The notes below the pieces were generated by a model, which was given only the letters and a program-made list of their open reading frames with translations, did no database searches and had not been told where the DNA came from. The position numbers and the translations under genes are program-made. DNA of 64,000 bases from Neolentinus lepideus HHB14362 ss-1 (taxonomy: Eukaryota; Basidiomycota; Agaricomycetes; Gloeophyllales; Gloeophyllaceae): assembly GCA_001632425.1 (NCBI GenBank), contig KV425554.1:1-64000 (forward strand), written 5' to 3'. Below, piece by piece: positions 23,201-36,542 of the stretch; position 1 is the stretch's first letter, and each line of letters starts with the position of its first letter.

Positions 23201-23603
23201 CAAGCTGAGGCGTGCAGAGCGAAGCGTCAGCAGAGCCCGTCTGAGATGCCGCTCTTGCTCGCCCACCCGAGTCGTCAGTTATTGAGGGCGGTTAAGCGCG
23301 TGCGAGAGGCCAACAAGAAGCTTGTGGCCTTCGAGCGAGGCTTGATTTCAGAAGACGGAATCAAGGATCGTGAGTGGTACAAGCATTTGGGTGTCGCACC
23401 GGGCAAGTGGCTGGGTATGTATTCAGTTGTAGAGAGCAGGCTCTTGAAAGTAACTGACATCCCTCGTCCTAGGCTATGGCGCTACTACTCTTCCAGCATT
23501 GACGGAGTCTATCACAATTGAGAACAACGCGAGGATGGCTAAGTACGAAGCCATCAGGTTGAAGGAGCTCATTGATGGGTTGACTGCGAAGTTGAAGGCT
23601 TGA
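20242..23603 (+). CDS. M28B metallopeptidase (glutamate carboxypeptidase II / VPS70-like), copy 1
   Basis: A type II membrane zinc exopeptidase. A short cytosolic N-terminus is followed by one membrane helix ([15 protein letters not shown]). Then come the PA domain ([29 protein letters not shown]) and the M28 core with the expected zinc ligands: [19 protein letters not shown] (His, bridging Asp), DAEEYG (Glu pair), YLNLD (Asp) and [12 protein letters not shown] (final His). The C-terminal transferrin-receptor-like dimerisation domain follows ([20 protein letters not shown]), with a Lys/Arg-rich insert, and ends [12 protein letters not shown]. About a dozen introns join without a stop. The closest well-known yeast relatives are Vps70/Tre1, which act in vacuolar traffic. 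An inverted paralogue lies at 44375-47843. Confidence 0.92.
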
Positions 23604-24058
23604 GCATGTATGATACATATCAGGAGAGACGTCGAAATCGCTAGGAATGTGTTTTACCCATGTTCAAATATGATGTACTTCCCAGCCTAAGTAAAAGTTC
23701 TCATTCAATTTGACCTGGAATCAGGCTATGGCGTATACGTTGCAGGCATACGCTCAGCATTTCTCGGCTCTATACGATAAAGTTGATGCCTGGGGGGAAA
23801 ATACATGTGTGGTTTGGTATCAAGTATTTCGCGTGTCCATTCAGTGTGCATTGACACGCAATCCAAATGGTTATCAACGTATACCATACAGGCTCGAATA
23901 CATCAACGAAGGGAGGAACAGGTCGAGTTACAAGTGAGTGCCTGGAACACGCGAGCTCACGCGATATCGTAGGCTCACGTGATCGCGTCGCGTCGTCTCT
24001 TGCCGTAGGCCTATTCCTCGATGTCCAGTATAGCTTATTCCGGCACAGCTTGATTTAC
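23604..24058. promoter_or_regulatory. Upstream region of PSF2
   Basis: Intergenic stretch between the 3' end of the peptidase and the PSF2 start. Near 23955-24000 it contains ACGCG/CGCGTCGCGTCG words of the kind bound by MBF in yeast. That would suit a replication gene, but the link is inferred. Confidence 0.4.
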
Positions 24059-24843
24059 ATGGCTCTTTCGGTCTCCCTGCGCAGCTCTGTAACGCCGCCT
24101 GAGCTGGAGCTGGTGGCGTCTGAACAGCTCATCGAAATCATACCTCTGATCTCCATGGACAAAACAGCATTCATCTCTGTAATGCTTCTGAGATGGCCTC
24201 ATCACCGCAGTATCCAGTACTAATATGCGTCTAGGGTGCATATGGTCCTCTGCGTCCACCAGCTAAATGCAAATTGCCGATCTGGATGGCAACAAATTTG
24301 AAGCTGAAGAAGAAATGTCACATAGTTCCTCCTGCCTGGCTGAACGTCGGTGCGTAGATCATTGGATGTCGCTTCAATCATTTCGAGAGTGTTCGTCAAT
24401 GGTCAGATTTTTTGCAGGACCGCTTAACGCGAGAAACCAGCCAGCCGGAATTCTGCGCGATGCCATTCCGTTTTGCAGAAATTGCAAAGATAATCTTGGA
24501 CGTGTATGCCCGAACTTATCTCGTGCAGCTGAATGGAACTGATGAGTCGCCACAGCGCATCTGACGACGTCGAAAATCCAGATAAAATTCGGTCTCTCCT
24601 GAAGGACCTCCGTGAAGCTCGGCAAGCTAAGAGTCGGGAAGGTATAACAAAGCTAGATCATAGCGAACTCAGTGTACGTGCCAACCATATTTTCTCTCGT
24701 TTGTCCCTCGTCTGATAGACGCGCTTACGCAGTTACCGAACCTATGTTCCATGGAGATTAACGAGATCAGACCATTCTTCATCCGGTCAATGGGCGTACT
24801 CACCCAGCTCACTCGAGATCCAGCTGCAGCAGGGGATGCCTAA
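24059..24843 (+). CDS. PSF2: GINS complex subunit PSF2
   Basis: A subunit of the GINS tetramer, part of the CMG replicative helicase. Five exons can be read exactly: 24059-24178, 24235-24349, 24407-24503, 24556-24673 and 24733-24843. They sum to 561 nt, or 186 residues, matching the usual length. Exon 1 gives SVTPPELELVASEQLIEIIP. Exons 2 and 3 give GAYGPLRPPAKCKLPIWMA and FLQDRLTRETSQPEF. Exons 3/4 join as ILDVASDDVENPDKIRSLLK using a GTATGC donor at 24504, and the C-terminus is MEINEIRPFFIRSMGVLTQL. It converges with the YVC1-like gene, whose stop is 148 bp away. Confidence 0.95.
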
Positions 24844-24991
24844 TAGCAGGCAAGTATCTTCTGTCTATAGTTATACAAACTGTACCACAATTGTATATGT
24901 AGTAATACCAACATGTCACAGCATCGTATTGGACTGTCCATTGTAGTCCAAAGTTCGTTAGGCCAATCATTCAGTCATGTCACAATACGCA

Positions 24992-27900
24992 TCAACCACT
25001 CTTCTCCTCAATCTTCTTCATAATGATGTCCATCCGATCTTTCAACTCTTGAATCTCTCTAAGAATCGAAGTCTCACTCGACTGGCAAAGCAAATCGCAT
25101 CAACACGATTCCAGTCGAAAAGCTCCATGCGGGACAAACATACCTGCATGGTATTCGGGAATGCCTTCACCAGCTCATCAAACTTTACCCGACTAATAGC
25201 GAGACCCTGTTCAGCATCCTCGGTGCTCACTTCAGGATCTTGATGCCTAGGGTCGTCATCGTCGCCATCGTCCTCAGGGCCAAACCACTCCTGCACCCAA
25301 CGGCTGTTCGACCCGTTCGCAGATTCGTATAGAGCGATGATTGTCAGCGGGACGATGAAAACTACTCGCATAACAAATCGGTTGTACTATATGCGCGTTT
25401 CATGTGTCAGTGCGCTGGTAGAATTAAAAGGTATGCTGACCGTAGCGTACACCTGTCGACTCAAGCACGACCTAAGATACGTTTGATTCAGTTTGCCGAC
25501 AGCAGTTCATAAAGCAGCAGGATGTACTCAAGGGGCGCAAGGAACAGGAGCTCGATGATATTGAATGGCGCAGGGTACAAATATTCGTCAGGTGCTCTGA
25601 TCATCCCGACTGTTTTCCCAGCAAAGAACGCCAAATACTCCGGTTCTGCATCGTCAATTACCTAGTGCGATCGCATTGTAAGCCTTTCATAACATCGGTA
25701 GACCGTGTCAAGACCTACATCTTCGTATGCGGATGAGAACAGTGAGATCAAGACGTTCAAGAGGATGATCACTGTGACAGCCGTCCATCTGGTAATAAGG
25801 GTCATTCACACGTCAGGAATGATGCTGCATAAAGACCCCTACAGGTAGTAAAGGGTTAATCCCGTCGTGCTACATTTATCGATGCATGATGAGCCGCTAC
25901 ATGCCCGATGTCCGAAATTCGACGTCCGACTCACCTGACGTCGAACTTAGAGAAATCCGGTGACCTGCAGAAAGTATACATGGGGCATGTCAAACATAAG
26001 GAGAACTGCAAACATACTGCAGGAGACTCTGTATCATCACGTTGATAACCTACAGTGGGTAACATAAGATACGGCGCGATTCTTCGCGTAACCACTTGAC
26101 ATTACCGACGATGTATGCTCAATCTGCCCATCTGCCATATCCAATGCATACAAGCCTTGAGCAAAACCTAAACCTAACACCGACAAAAGCTAGAATACAG
26201 ATTCAGAACCACTGATCGCCTTATTAATGCAACAGTAAGCTCACCGCGAAAAAAATTCCCGATTCCTGGAGCATGCGAGCAACACAGATCTGCATCATGC
26301 CTACATACTTATACCCATCAAACACAGTGATCAACTCTACCACATCGTCGTTAGCGATTCAGAAAGCTCTCGGATAAACATTCTCACTAGTCCTATAAAC
26401 CTTTCGTCAGCACCACTATCATATTGCTAGTCACTAAAAACTTACCATATCAATGGCGCTACAAAACTCAACACCTGAAAGCTCCATAAGCGCAAATTCG
26501 CCGATGGCTCGTCGCCAGTGGCCAATAGCCCGCTTATCCGGAGGACGAAAGCAGTGACAAGCAAGCAGTCTGTAAGGACGGCGATGACGTTCCAGAAGCC
26601 AAAGGCGCGCCATGTGACGAAACGGAGTAGTTGGTAGAGCTGGTCCATCGGTCATATTGATCGTCGTGCTGGCATAACGATTTTGATCCGTACCTTGTGC
26701 ACATCTGTGGAGATCGTAATTTTGCAGTAAGGCGGAAGAAGAAAGGAATCGCACCTTCAAGCGTGAAAGAGAAGGCCATAAAGTACAGAACATATTCCCA
26801 CTCATCAAGATTGGGATGGTGTGGGTCCAGGCGTTCGAGAGGCTCCCGTACTACATGTCATTGTGTGACATTCAAAATATTCGTTCCATATCACTAAGTC
26901 CACGCTACGCACCGGCTTGCGAGTATGTTAGAAGGAAGAAAAACCAGATCAAGATGCGGAATATGTTCTGGTATCTGGAGGGGAAGTAATCGGACCTATA
27001 TAATGTCACGCGAACGACATGTCACGGACCTGGGAACAGATAGACGCATTGGATCTAGGTGACCCCATAGGGTATGCGATCGGTGCTTTTCGTATTCAAC
27101 GACTAGTATCACCCGAATGATGAGCGTGTATATGTGCAGCACGATGGAGTTGAGCGGTCTTACAATCGATGTCATGACCTGGATTGTACTGCTGCACCCA
27201 CTGTCCGTACCACAGCGCATTGATGACTGAGAAAAAACTCGTTAGTTCCGTATCCGCGTACGTCGGGATCAAACCCACCATCTTGTGCTTCAGTGGACGA
27301 CAGGAATATAGTACTTTTCAAGTTCATCTCAGAAGGTATTTAATGTTGCAAGTAGCGGGGTCACATACCAATGCGAATCAATAGCGAGTTCCAAGGCACT
27401 GGTCATCTCGCTAACATCTCCATCCGTTTCTTGTATCTGGAAGCGGGTCGACATAATTGACTTTAGTCTGTCAGATGGGGCTTGGTGAATGATTTTCCGT
27501 GCAATGACTTCGCAGGCAATCGCTATAGACATCCAGCATCAATTGACTGCACATCAAGGAGCTCGAGTACCCGCCCGCACCTCGTCCGAAGTTCTCGCCG
27601 TAATCTGCAGGGTTGTGGTTGGCTTCCCACATAAACTCTCTACGGGCACGTAGGAGGCAGTATGGGAGCTATGATACCGTGTCAAAAAAGTCGTAAATAT
27701 GTATTCTAAACGTACCTACTGCCTCAACAAAATCTCCCGCAGCAGCAATATATGCATTGATCACCTCGGGCGTTATGATTCTGCTCGTAGGCTCCTTCAC
27801 CGTGTTCGGATCGACTTCCAAGGGTAGTAATTTCAGAGTCAAAGCTCTCAGACGTCTAACCAGCTCTTAAATACACAAATAACACGTTAATTCGCTGAAG

Positions 27901-28022
27901 ACCGAAATATCACTCTGGGATGAGCTCGTACTTGTAGCAGTACCCGGCGAAGGCGTCACGGACTTGACCGACAATAAGGACGTCTGGTCCTCCGGTATTT
28001 CATCGCGCAAATAATGCGACAT
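24992..28022 (-). CDS. YVC1: TRP-type cation channel, YVC1-like
   Basis: A vacuolar calcium-permeable channel of the fungal TRPY family. Starting at ATG 28022 (MSHYLRDEIPEDQTSLLSV), it runs through INAYIAAAGDFVEAAPYCLL and RKIIHQAPSDRLKSIMSTRF to the membrane region. That region has NIFRIVSWFVFLLVYS, WNVIAVLTDCLLVTAFVLR and LSVLGLGFAQGLYALD. The pore loop is around NVMIQSLLQSPDF, followed by LYYLWTAVTVIILLNVLISL. The cytosolic tail has an acidic cluster (EDDGDDDDP) and a terminal coiled coil (LREIQELKDRMDIIMKKIEE). There are many small introns, whose sites were only partly resolved. The start was chosen because the frame is closed by a TGA further upstream. Confidence 0.88.
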
Positions 28023-28181
28023 CGCAGGATATGGGTCGCGCGATGAGTGGAAACCGTCAAGGTTAACGGCAGGGCAGACATAACATCATAGCCGGCTGCT
28101 TGCAAGGCACCCGGCGGCCAAAGCTGCATCAACGTCAGTTGTGCGTAGTTCGGGAACGCCCGATTAGACTTGTGATTGACC
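28023..28181. promoter_or_regulatory. Bidirectional promoter, YVC1-like / ARPC3
   Basis: Only 159 bp separate the two divergent start codons. A minus-strand frame opens right at the ARPC3 ATG (CATG at 28181-28184 serves both strands), but it is not in frame with the channel exons. It is probably chance or a leader. Confidence 0.55.
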
Positions 28182-28882
28182 ATGCCTGTGAGTCGGACTA
28201 CCCGGTATCAGGCTCAATGTTCTGAACTATGTGTCTGGTAGGCCTATCACTCTAGCTTCAATGAGTCACCCGACATGCAGCAGGTTGGTAATCTCGCCGT
28301 CCTGCCAGTAAAGACCAAAGTGCGCGGGCCAGCTCCCTTAGGTGCGTCTACTATCATACTGCACGTGTGCCATATGCTGAATTTATTGTCACCCAGCCGA
28401 CCCAAACTCAGCCGACATTGTCGATGAATCCATCGACCTCTTCCGCGCCAACTCCCTCTTCCGCAACTTCGAGATCAAGGGCCCCGCCGACCGTCTCCTT
28501 ATCATCCTCATTCTCTTCATCTCTGACTGCCTTGCCAAGATCGGCACCCCGCGTACCCCGCCCAGCCAGATCGAGGCGACCAAGTCGCTCAACACGCTCG
28601 CGGTAGACAACTTTCCTATCCCTGGCGACGCGAACTTCCCGCTGAACGCGCACTATGCGCCGCCTGGCACTCGGCAGGAAGCTGGTGAGGAAGGCTTCCA
28701 TATTGATATATCTGACTATCTCTCATCATGTGATAGATTTCTTGCGGCAGTACTTGATTCAAGTCCGGCAGGAGTTGGCCGCCCGTATGGTCGAACGACT
28801 CTACGCCGACGGGACAGGGAAGCCCAATAAGTGGTGGATGTCATTCCAGAAGAGAAGGTTCATGAACAGGAGTCTCGCATGA
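28182..28882 (+). CDS. ARC18: Arp2/3 complex subunit 3 (p21-Arc)
   Basis: A structural subunit of the Arp2/3 actin-nucleating complex. Exon 1 is only six coding bases (MP, 28182-28187). Exon 2 starts at 28242 with [20 protein letters not shown] and ends at 28341. Exon 3 gives [20 protein letters not shown] and [20 protein letters not shown]. The last exon has [20 protein letters not shown] and [18 protein letters not shown]. These are highly conserved, and the total length of about 180 residues is normal for the family. It converges with NOB1, with a 102-bp gap between the stops. Confidence 0.95.
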
Positions 28883-28984
28883 AGTGTCTCAAACAATGTA
28901 AGATATACCACATCATAATCACTACATCAATACAACAACAGATAAATCCACGGAGATGTGTGTGCGTTATGACGAGTATACTCG

Positions 28985-30556
28985 TTACTTCCGTTTTCTC
29001 CTCTTCTCGTTGGGATTCTTCCTCCCATACCCAATTGTCGGCATATCACCTCCCCTAGAGCTCCTCCCCTTCCCTCCAGCACCTACACTAATAATCTCAG
29101 GTACCCAATCCGGATCCATCCAGCTGCCCATTACAACCGCCTCGCCGCCCGTCTTCACAGCGTTACTCAGCATCTTCTTCTCGTCCCTCTCTCTCTTCGC
29201 ATCCACTTTCTTCTTTGCTCTTTGATACTCAATCTGATCTTCCCGCAGGATAAGTCCCTCGCCGGTACCGGTCTTTGCTGACCCTGATTTTGGTGCGGGG
29301 ATAGAATACTTCGTACCCCGTAACTTCCATTGAAAGTTCTTTTTGAGGTGGACTTGCATCGCAGGGGTAGAAGCGGATGTATTAGGAGAGGCTATCGTGA
29401 CCGAGGCGCGCAATAATGTAGCGTTCCCGCAGCTAGAGCAAAACTTCTTTGTCGCGTCCTTGCATATCCTGGAGGGAATGTTCGGTTTTTGTCAGCACTC
29501 AGCGCACCATGAATGATAGACCGACGAACTTGAAACACGCATGACACCTCAACACCCAAGTCTTCACCTTATCGATCTTCTTCCCGTCCACGCTAACGAG
29601 GCTTAGCCCCATTTGCAGCAAGACGTTTTGCATAGCAAAGTCGGCAGTCATGCAACCCACTTCGATAGTTTCTTGCTTGCCGGAATCAGAGGAGGAAGGA
29701 AGCAAGTCGAGATGCCGGGATTTGTGCAAGGCGATGTTGTCGGGGGTGATCCATTCGCCCTCGCCATCGTCTTCGTCGCTAGGGTCTTGGTAGAGAGGTG
29801 CGGCTGAGAAGGTTGATGAGGGTTGAGGGGGATCTGGAGTGTCGGCCGGCTCGTCAACCGGGTTGCTTATAGGCTGCAATTCAACATCCAAGTGTTCTCG
29901 CTCATTTTTGTCTCCGTCTTCGGATTCTGATGGATTTCCGTGCTGTTCCTCGCCCGTAGTAGCCTGCTCCTCCTCATTTACCTCCAAGTTTGCGACCTTT
30001 TCAGTCACCTCTTCGACTCCTCCGTCCGCTTCTGCAGACTCGTCAGCAGCGGGAGTCACATCCGTGCCAGCGCTTGGCTCCGTCGATCCCGAAACTTGCG
30101 GCTACTGACACATGGCATTGATTTAGTATATATGAGAGCCAAGAAGGACAATTTCTTACTGCAGCATTCTGAAGCTCAGGCTTATGTTGAGAATATAGAG
30201 CGTAGGTTAAGGCGAGGACACAGAGATCCGCATGCGACAGGACAGAGTAATCTCCGGTCTTCTTCGCTCCCTGTATAACTGATCCAAAGCTCAGTCGCAC
30301 TCTCCAGGCAGCACATGACCTGCCACGTACCTTCCGCTAATGAGGCAGAATCCGGTGCCTGCACTCGAATGTTAATCCCCGCAGACAATCCTAACTTCTC
30401 GAAATGCTCTCTTGCTCTTGGATCCTTCAACTCGTCCAGAACTTGCGGCACCGTATAATATGTCTCTGCCAGACCTCTCAGGGGCGACAGAGACAACAAG
30501 GGCCCTGCATCTAGGACGAGGTGTTTGCAAGAGGGTTTTCTGTCGGATGCAGTCAT
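28985..30556 (-). CDS. NOB1: 20S pre-rRNA D-site endonuclease NOB1
   Basis: Cleaves the 3' end of 18S rRNA in the last step of 40S maturation. The N-terminal PIN nuclease domain shows LVLDAGPLLSLSPLRGLAET, YTVPQVLDELKDPRA and, in the next exon, YSVLSHADLCVLALTYAL, which carries the acidic active-site residues. A long acidic low-complexity linker follows. The zinc ribbon comes next, with WVLRCHACFK and KKFCSSCGNATLLRAS providing four cysteines. The tail (FQWKLRGTKYSIPAPKSG, GYGRKNPNEKRRKRK) is typical. I chose the ATG at 30556 (MTASDRKPSCKHLVLDAG); an in-frame ATG at 30580 would add eight residues. It is divergent from LEU2. Confidence 0.94.
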
Positions 30557-30761
30557 GGCCGTGCAACGTTTTCCGTCCAACAGATGTCTGCAGGAAAATT
30601 CAGATCAATGCGTTCCCGCCACAGCCACGCGAGAGCGTGGGAGACCTGTCAGAGAGATTAGATCGGAGGACATCGGCCGATACGTTAAGAGATCTTGTTA
30701 GGCTGCGATGACTTCACCACCTGGTCTATTCTCCTCTGTTTCTTGACTCTCTTCCTTGACC
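30557..30761. promoter_or_regulatory. Bidirectional promoter, NOB1 / LEU2
   Basis: 205 bp between divergent start codons. I see no clear Leu3-type CCGG...CCGG site, so regulation of LEU2 cannot be told from the sequence. Confidence 0.5.
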
Positions 30762-32117
<1,356 letters not shown>

Positions 32118-32407
32118 CGACGCAGTAAGATCAAGAAATAAAGTTAATAAAACTTCCTACCGATTGTGCTATTGCTGAGATATCAGCTCATATCCATCTG
32201 AATGACATCGTCTGGGCGTGATAAGTTGTAGATGGTATGGGCTCTACTCCACTGCATTCACACACACGCAATATCTTGTAGTCTCGTCAGATTCTTCTCA
32301 GGCAGTAGTTCGTCGCTTGTACCCGGCAGCGTGTACACTTTCAGCATGCCTGTCACGCAAAGCTCTTATGCGAGATCTCGTACAAGGTCTATCCACAATA
32401 TTTCGCG

Positions 32408-33912
32408 ATGAATATCCTTCCGCTGTTGATAACAATCGCAGGGTCCGTATTCTTTGCATGCACCTATGGCCAACTCCACCCAGATATACCATCGCGTTAT
32501 CGTGCATTGCCTCCTCTTCGAGAGCAGGCTCGCATTCTTGATGCGTGGAAAGAGGAGCGAATATCTCGGATTCCCGCCCTATTGAAGAAGTATGACATTG
32601 ACGCTTGGCTGGTATGCAGAGCGATATGTATACGCATAATTAGGCATAACTGATCTCTGCAAATAGATGAGTATGCGCGAACACGCTGAAGACCCAGTAT
32701 GGTGGTCTATCAAGAACGCGACACAATTCGCCGCACATAGGCGCACGGTCCTCCTCTTCCACACCAACACCTCCTACCTCGCAGGTCGTCCCAATCCCCT
32801 GGTCTGGGTGGACAACACCGGTCAAGTATGGGATGACCTGCGATTCATCCTCATGCAGTACCAGTCCAAACGCATCGCACTCAACACGGACAAGAACATT
32901 GCGTTTGGTGGTGGTTTGCACGTAGGTGAATGGCTGGAGTTGTATGAACAGCTGCCCTACGAGTGGATGAAGGCTGTCAGTGAGCCTATGCTCGCTGTAG
33001 AGTATATTGCGACCAGAGTATCTGGACAGCTTGGATATTACCGTCTCTTGCAAGAAACGGTTTGGGCTATGATCGAGGAGGCGTTTAGTGAACGCGTGAT
33101 CAAGCCCGGCGCCACATCTACAGTCGTAAGTATGCCCGTACTGTCAACATAAACACGAGACTCATAGCACGAAGGACCTCGAGTGGTGGTTCAGAGAAAA
33201 GATTCAAGCGCAGAACCTATCCACCTGGGTGCACCCTCGGGTGTCAGTCATCACACCAGAGTCGTTCCCTGGATGGGCCGGCACAGACGACATCATCCGC
33301 GAAGGGGATCTCCTGCATGTGGACTTCGGTGTCACAGCCATGGGCATGAACACCGACACGCAACACATGGCCTACGTGCTGCGGACATCTGAAGGGGAAA
33401 CAGATGCTCCAAACGGCCTCATAGAAGGAATCAAGAAAGCCAACCGCATGCAGGACCTCGTCCTGAGTCAGATGAAACCAGGGAAAACCGGCAATGCGGT
33501 CTTGCAGTCTTCGCTCAAACAGATGGAAACCGAGAGCATTACCGGGCAGATTTACTGTCACCCGATAGGCGATTATGCACATGCGCCCGGCGCAGTCATG
33601 GGCAAGCCTATCAGTGTCTCGGCTTCTCTTAGGATAATGACGTTCCTCGTAGGCTTCACTAACCTGCCCGAGTACGTACCAGTCCTCGGGGAGCTACCAA
33701 TACTGCCTGAGACCTGGTACAGTATTGAACTGTACGCTTATCATTTCGTGCCGGAGAGAAAGGAGACCCTCCGGTTCCGTCTAGAGGAGACGGTATACTG
33801 GGTCGACGAGCAGAGAGGTTGGGATTTCGTCTATGGTCGTCAAGAAAGACTTCATCTGATTAACTGGCCGCCGTCTGACGTTCATGGAAGTAAATTGCTA
33901 GTGCAATCGTAA
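32408..33912 (+). CDS. Secreted M24 family metallopeptidase (aminopeptidase-P/creatinase type)
   Basis: A signal peptide (ILPLLITIAGSVFFACTYG) suggests export. The N-terminal creatinase-like domain has SMREHAEDPVWWSIKNAT and NTSYLAGRPNPLVWVDN. The pita-bread catalytic domain keeps the likely metal ligands in LLHVDFG, MNTDTQHMAYVL, YCHPIGDYAHAPG, YSIELYAYHFVPER and LRFRLEETVYWV. Introns lie at about 32611-32666 and near 33127-33160. A third probable one (about 33601-33651) begins with GC rather than GT: removing it joins GAVMG to FTNLPEYVPVLGELP, as in relatives. Retaining it leaves the frame open, so both forms are possible. Substrate is unknown; the family hydrolyses Xaa-Pro bonds or is catalytically altered. 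Confidence 0.87.
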
Positions 33913-34071
33913 GGCTGAATTGTGCAGTGGCCAGTAAGTAGTCCACGCGATCCCTTAACGCGGCCGGCATCTTCCGGAGAGACATAGGCTATTCCCAGAT
34001 AACAAAGTGTAGTATACGAGTCCATCTCGAAAACATTGGAACATACTGAAGGCAATAATAACACTTGACTG

Positions 34072-36280
34072 CTAAAACATGTTGGCGAGCTTGCTAGCGG
34101 CCTCCCTTGCATCCAATCTTGGCCGTTGGGGAGTGACACGAACCGAGGCCGACATGTACGCTGGCTTAGTTTGTCCTAAAGGATCAAGATCGTTGGCATG
34201 GCCGTTGACATGACCATTTGCTGTTGGCACCGAGTGAGCCAGGGGTGATGCCGTCCCCAACAGCGGATCACCTGATGAATGCAAGGGTGACGGGGCTGGG
34301 GAGGACCTAGGGTTCTGAACAGCAGACGACGATAGTGGTCGGACTACTGAGAGAGGTGAAGATGGAGGCTTAACAAACATGGATTTCGTCCCGTCCATGA
34401 AGCGACCACCCAGTGGAGGCTCCGAATGGACAGGAGTGTTGGGGAAACTGGACTGCTGAGGACTAGGCGTCGACGGTCCGGCACCCGGGGATTGCGGAGG
34501 CAAGGATCCATGGGTGACACTCGATCTGCCCGACAAAGGAGGCACCGCGGCTGCTGAGAAGTTGGGATTGATAGCTGCAGCCGAATAGGGTCTGACTGGA
34601 CTCGGCGCGTGCGATATGGATGTCGCTTCGTTTCTAGGGAAGGAATGCACTTGAGCAGACTGTGGTTGAGGCTGTAGAGGAGGCCCAAAGTGGTCTTCCA
34701 GTGGTGGGACAATTGTTGGCTTTGGTACGCCATTTGGCTTTGGTACACTTTTGTTCGCGGCGTTATTCACATCAGGTCTAAGCGCTTCTAGCTCCCGCAG
34801 TAGCTGCTTTTCATACATTAGCGATGATCGTGCGTGTTCAATGAGAGCGGCGGTGACATCCTCAGTCACGAGCTTCTGATGTCTGTCCAAAGCACGATGC
34901 AGGTTTTGCGATATACCATCCGCACGCTTCGCCAGGATCTGCTCGTACTTGTCGGCCTGCAAATTGTCATGATCAGTGAATAACATCAATATGTCAATTC
35001 TCCGCAATAAGTACCTCTTCCAGTTCCTCAAGGGCCTCGTCGACCCTCTCTGGTCTAATACTGGAACTAGCCTTTAGACGCTCAATCTGTCTCCTTTTCG
35101 AGATCGTCGTTTTGACAGCGCTCTGATATTCCTCCAAGACCGCGGTCCGCTGTTGAAGAGTCTCCTTCGCAGAACGTGCGTTCATACCCTGGTAGCCAAG
35201 GGAATCACCGAGAATGACGCATTCACTGATGGACTGCGCATGATCTAAGTCCGCAAGACTGTGCCATGTCCTCCCAATCTTGCGGAACGCATTACCTAAG
35301 GGAGGATGCGCCTCCGTGGTTGCAACATTGACAAGCTTGTTGCCCATCTCAGCATGCACAGTTGCGAGCGCTATGGTGAACAGATAGTTAGCGGCGATAC
35401 GTTCCAAACTCAATGGGCTGTTATCTCACATCTCCTCGCGCGCGATAATTTGTCGATGGCTTTAGCTGCATCGAAGAATTGACCTTCCAGTTTGGTTAAC
35501 TCAAAGCGGGCACGTTGCAATTCCTCATCCTCGTCAGGGACACCTCGGCGGATTAAACTGAAGCCCGACGATGGTTTGCGCTTCACCCGCGGAGTGGGCT
35601 GATAGCCAAAGTCGCTCTCAATGAATGAGCGCAGCTCCTCGTCCATGATAAGGATAGGGTCTTCGCATATCCGCGTGAGCCAACGCTGCAGCATAATTTT
35701 GACCAGTCGATCATCTTCTTCGTCCGTAGGCGCAGACGTCTGAGGTAGAGGTAATGCGGGAACGAGAGTTTGCGGACAGCTGGTGAGAAGGGACTCGTGT
35801 AGCTGCTGGAATTCCAGATACGACCGCGACACGTTTCGATACGTGGTGCCGACGAAGTTCGCCAAGTTCGTCTGCATCAAACAAAATAGCCAACCGCAAT
35901 CCGAGGTCACATATATGCCAGATAACAAGTACTCTTAGACATACCTGCGCGTCAAACTTAACGAGAATATCCCTTCGGTTCCGATCCAAGCCAGTAATCC
36001 TCACTCGCAGATACGGCTCTGCCTTCTCAAACTTCGCGCCATTAGACGCCGTAGTCGTAGTAGGCGAGATAAGCCCTGGCTCAGGCTGCCCATAGATCTG
36101 CGGCTCCTTGCCAAACGGCCCGTTCGAGGGCCCTCTGTCCATGCTCTTCGTTGGCGTCTGCGGGTTCGGTGAAACCGACCGCCGCAGGTTAGGTATGGGC
36201 GAGTTGGGCGGGTGCGGAGTCGTCGGCCATGGGGGAATGGAGTCGTCGGAACCAAATCCTGAGTTCAGAGGATCGTACAT
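34072..36280 (-). CDS. VPS17: Sorting nexin VPS17 (retromer SNX-BAR)
   Basis: A retromer partner that binds endosomal PI3P membranes and forms tubules with Vps5. A disordered Ser/Pro N-terminus is followed by the PX domain: PYLRVRITGLDRNRRDILVK, YRNVSRSYLEFQQLHESLL, TLVPALPLPQ and LQRWLTRICEDPIL. A helical BAR region comes after it (ELTKLEGQFFDAAKAIDKLS, FRKIGRTWHSLADLDHAQSI, VLEEYQSAVKTTISKRRQIE, YEQILAKRADGISQNLHRAL). The C-terminal third is long, Pro/Ser-rich and probably disordered, ending REAASKLANMF. Introns near 35930, 35420 and 34980 join cleanly. Confidence 0.9.
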
Positions 36281-36542
36281 GGTGTTAGCAAGATGTAGAC
36301 GAAAGACCGATGAGTGTCGACACGACTAGGAGGGACCGGCATGCACCCGCCTCGTCACACGTCTAAACTTGGCAACTTCCGCAATATAATAATTATGTGT
36401 CAGTATGGCAGATTGAATAACTATGGTGCTAAACCATATCTACCAAAAGGCTGTAACGTAAAGTCGTACAATGGGTGCTAACGCCCATAACATAAAAATC
36501 ACCATGCAATAAGCCCTGGCGTTAAAGTAGATCTGGACTATA

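Noticed and set aside
27956..28183. 75-codon minus-strand frame starting at the ARPC3 ATG as the YVC1 N-terminus
   Set aside because: It is not in the frame of the conserved channel exon; the proper frame starts at 28022.
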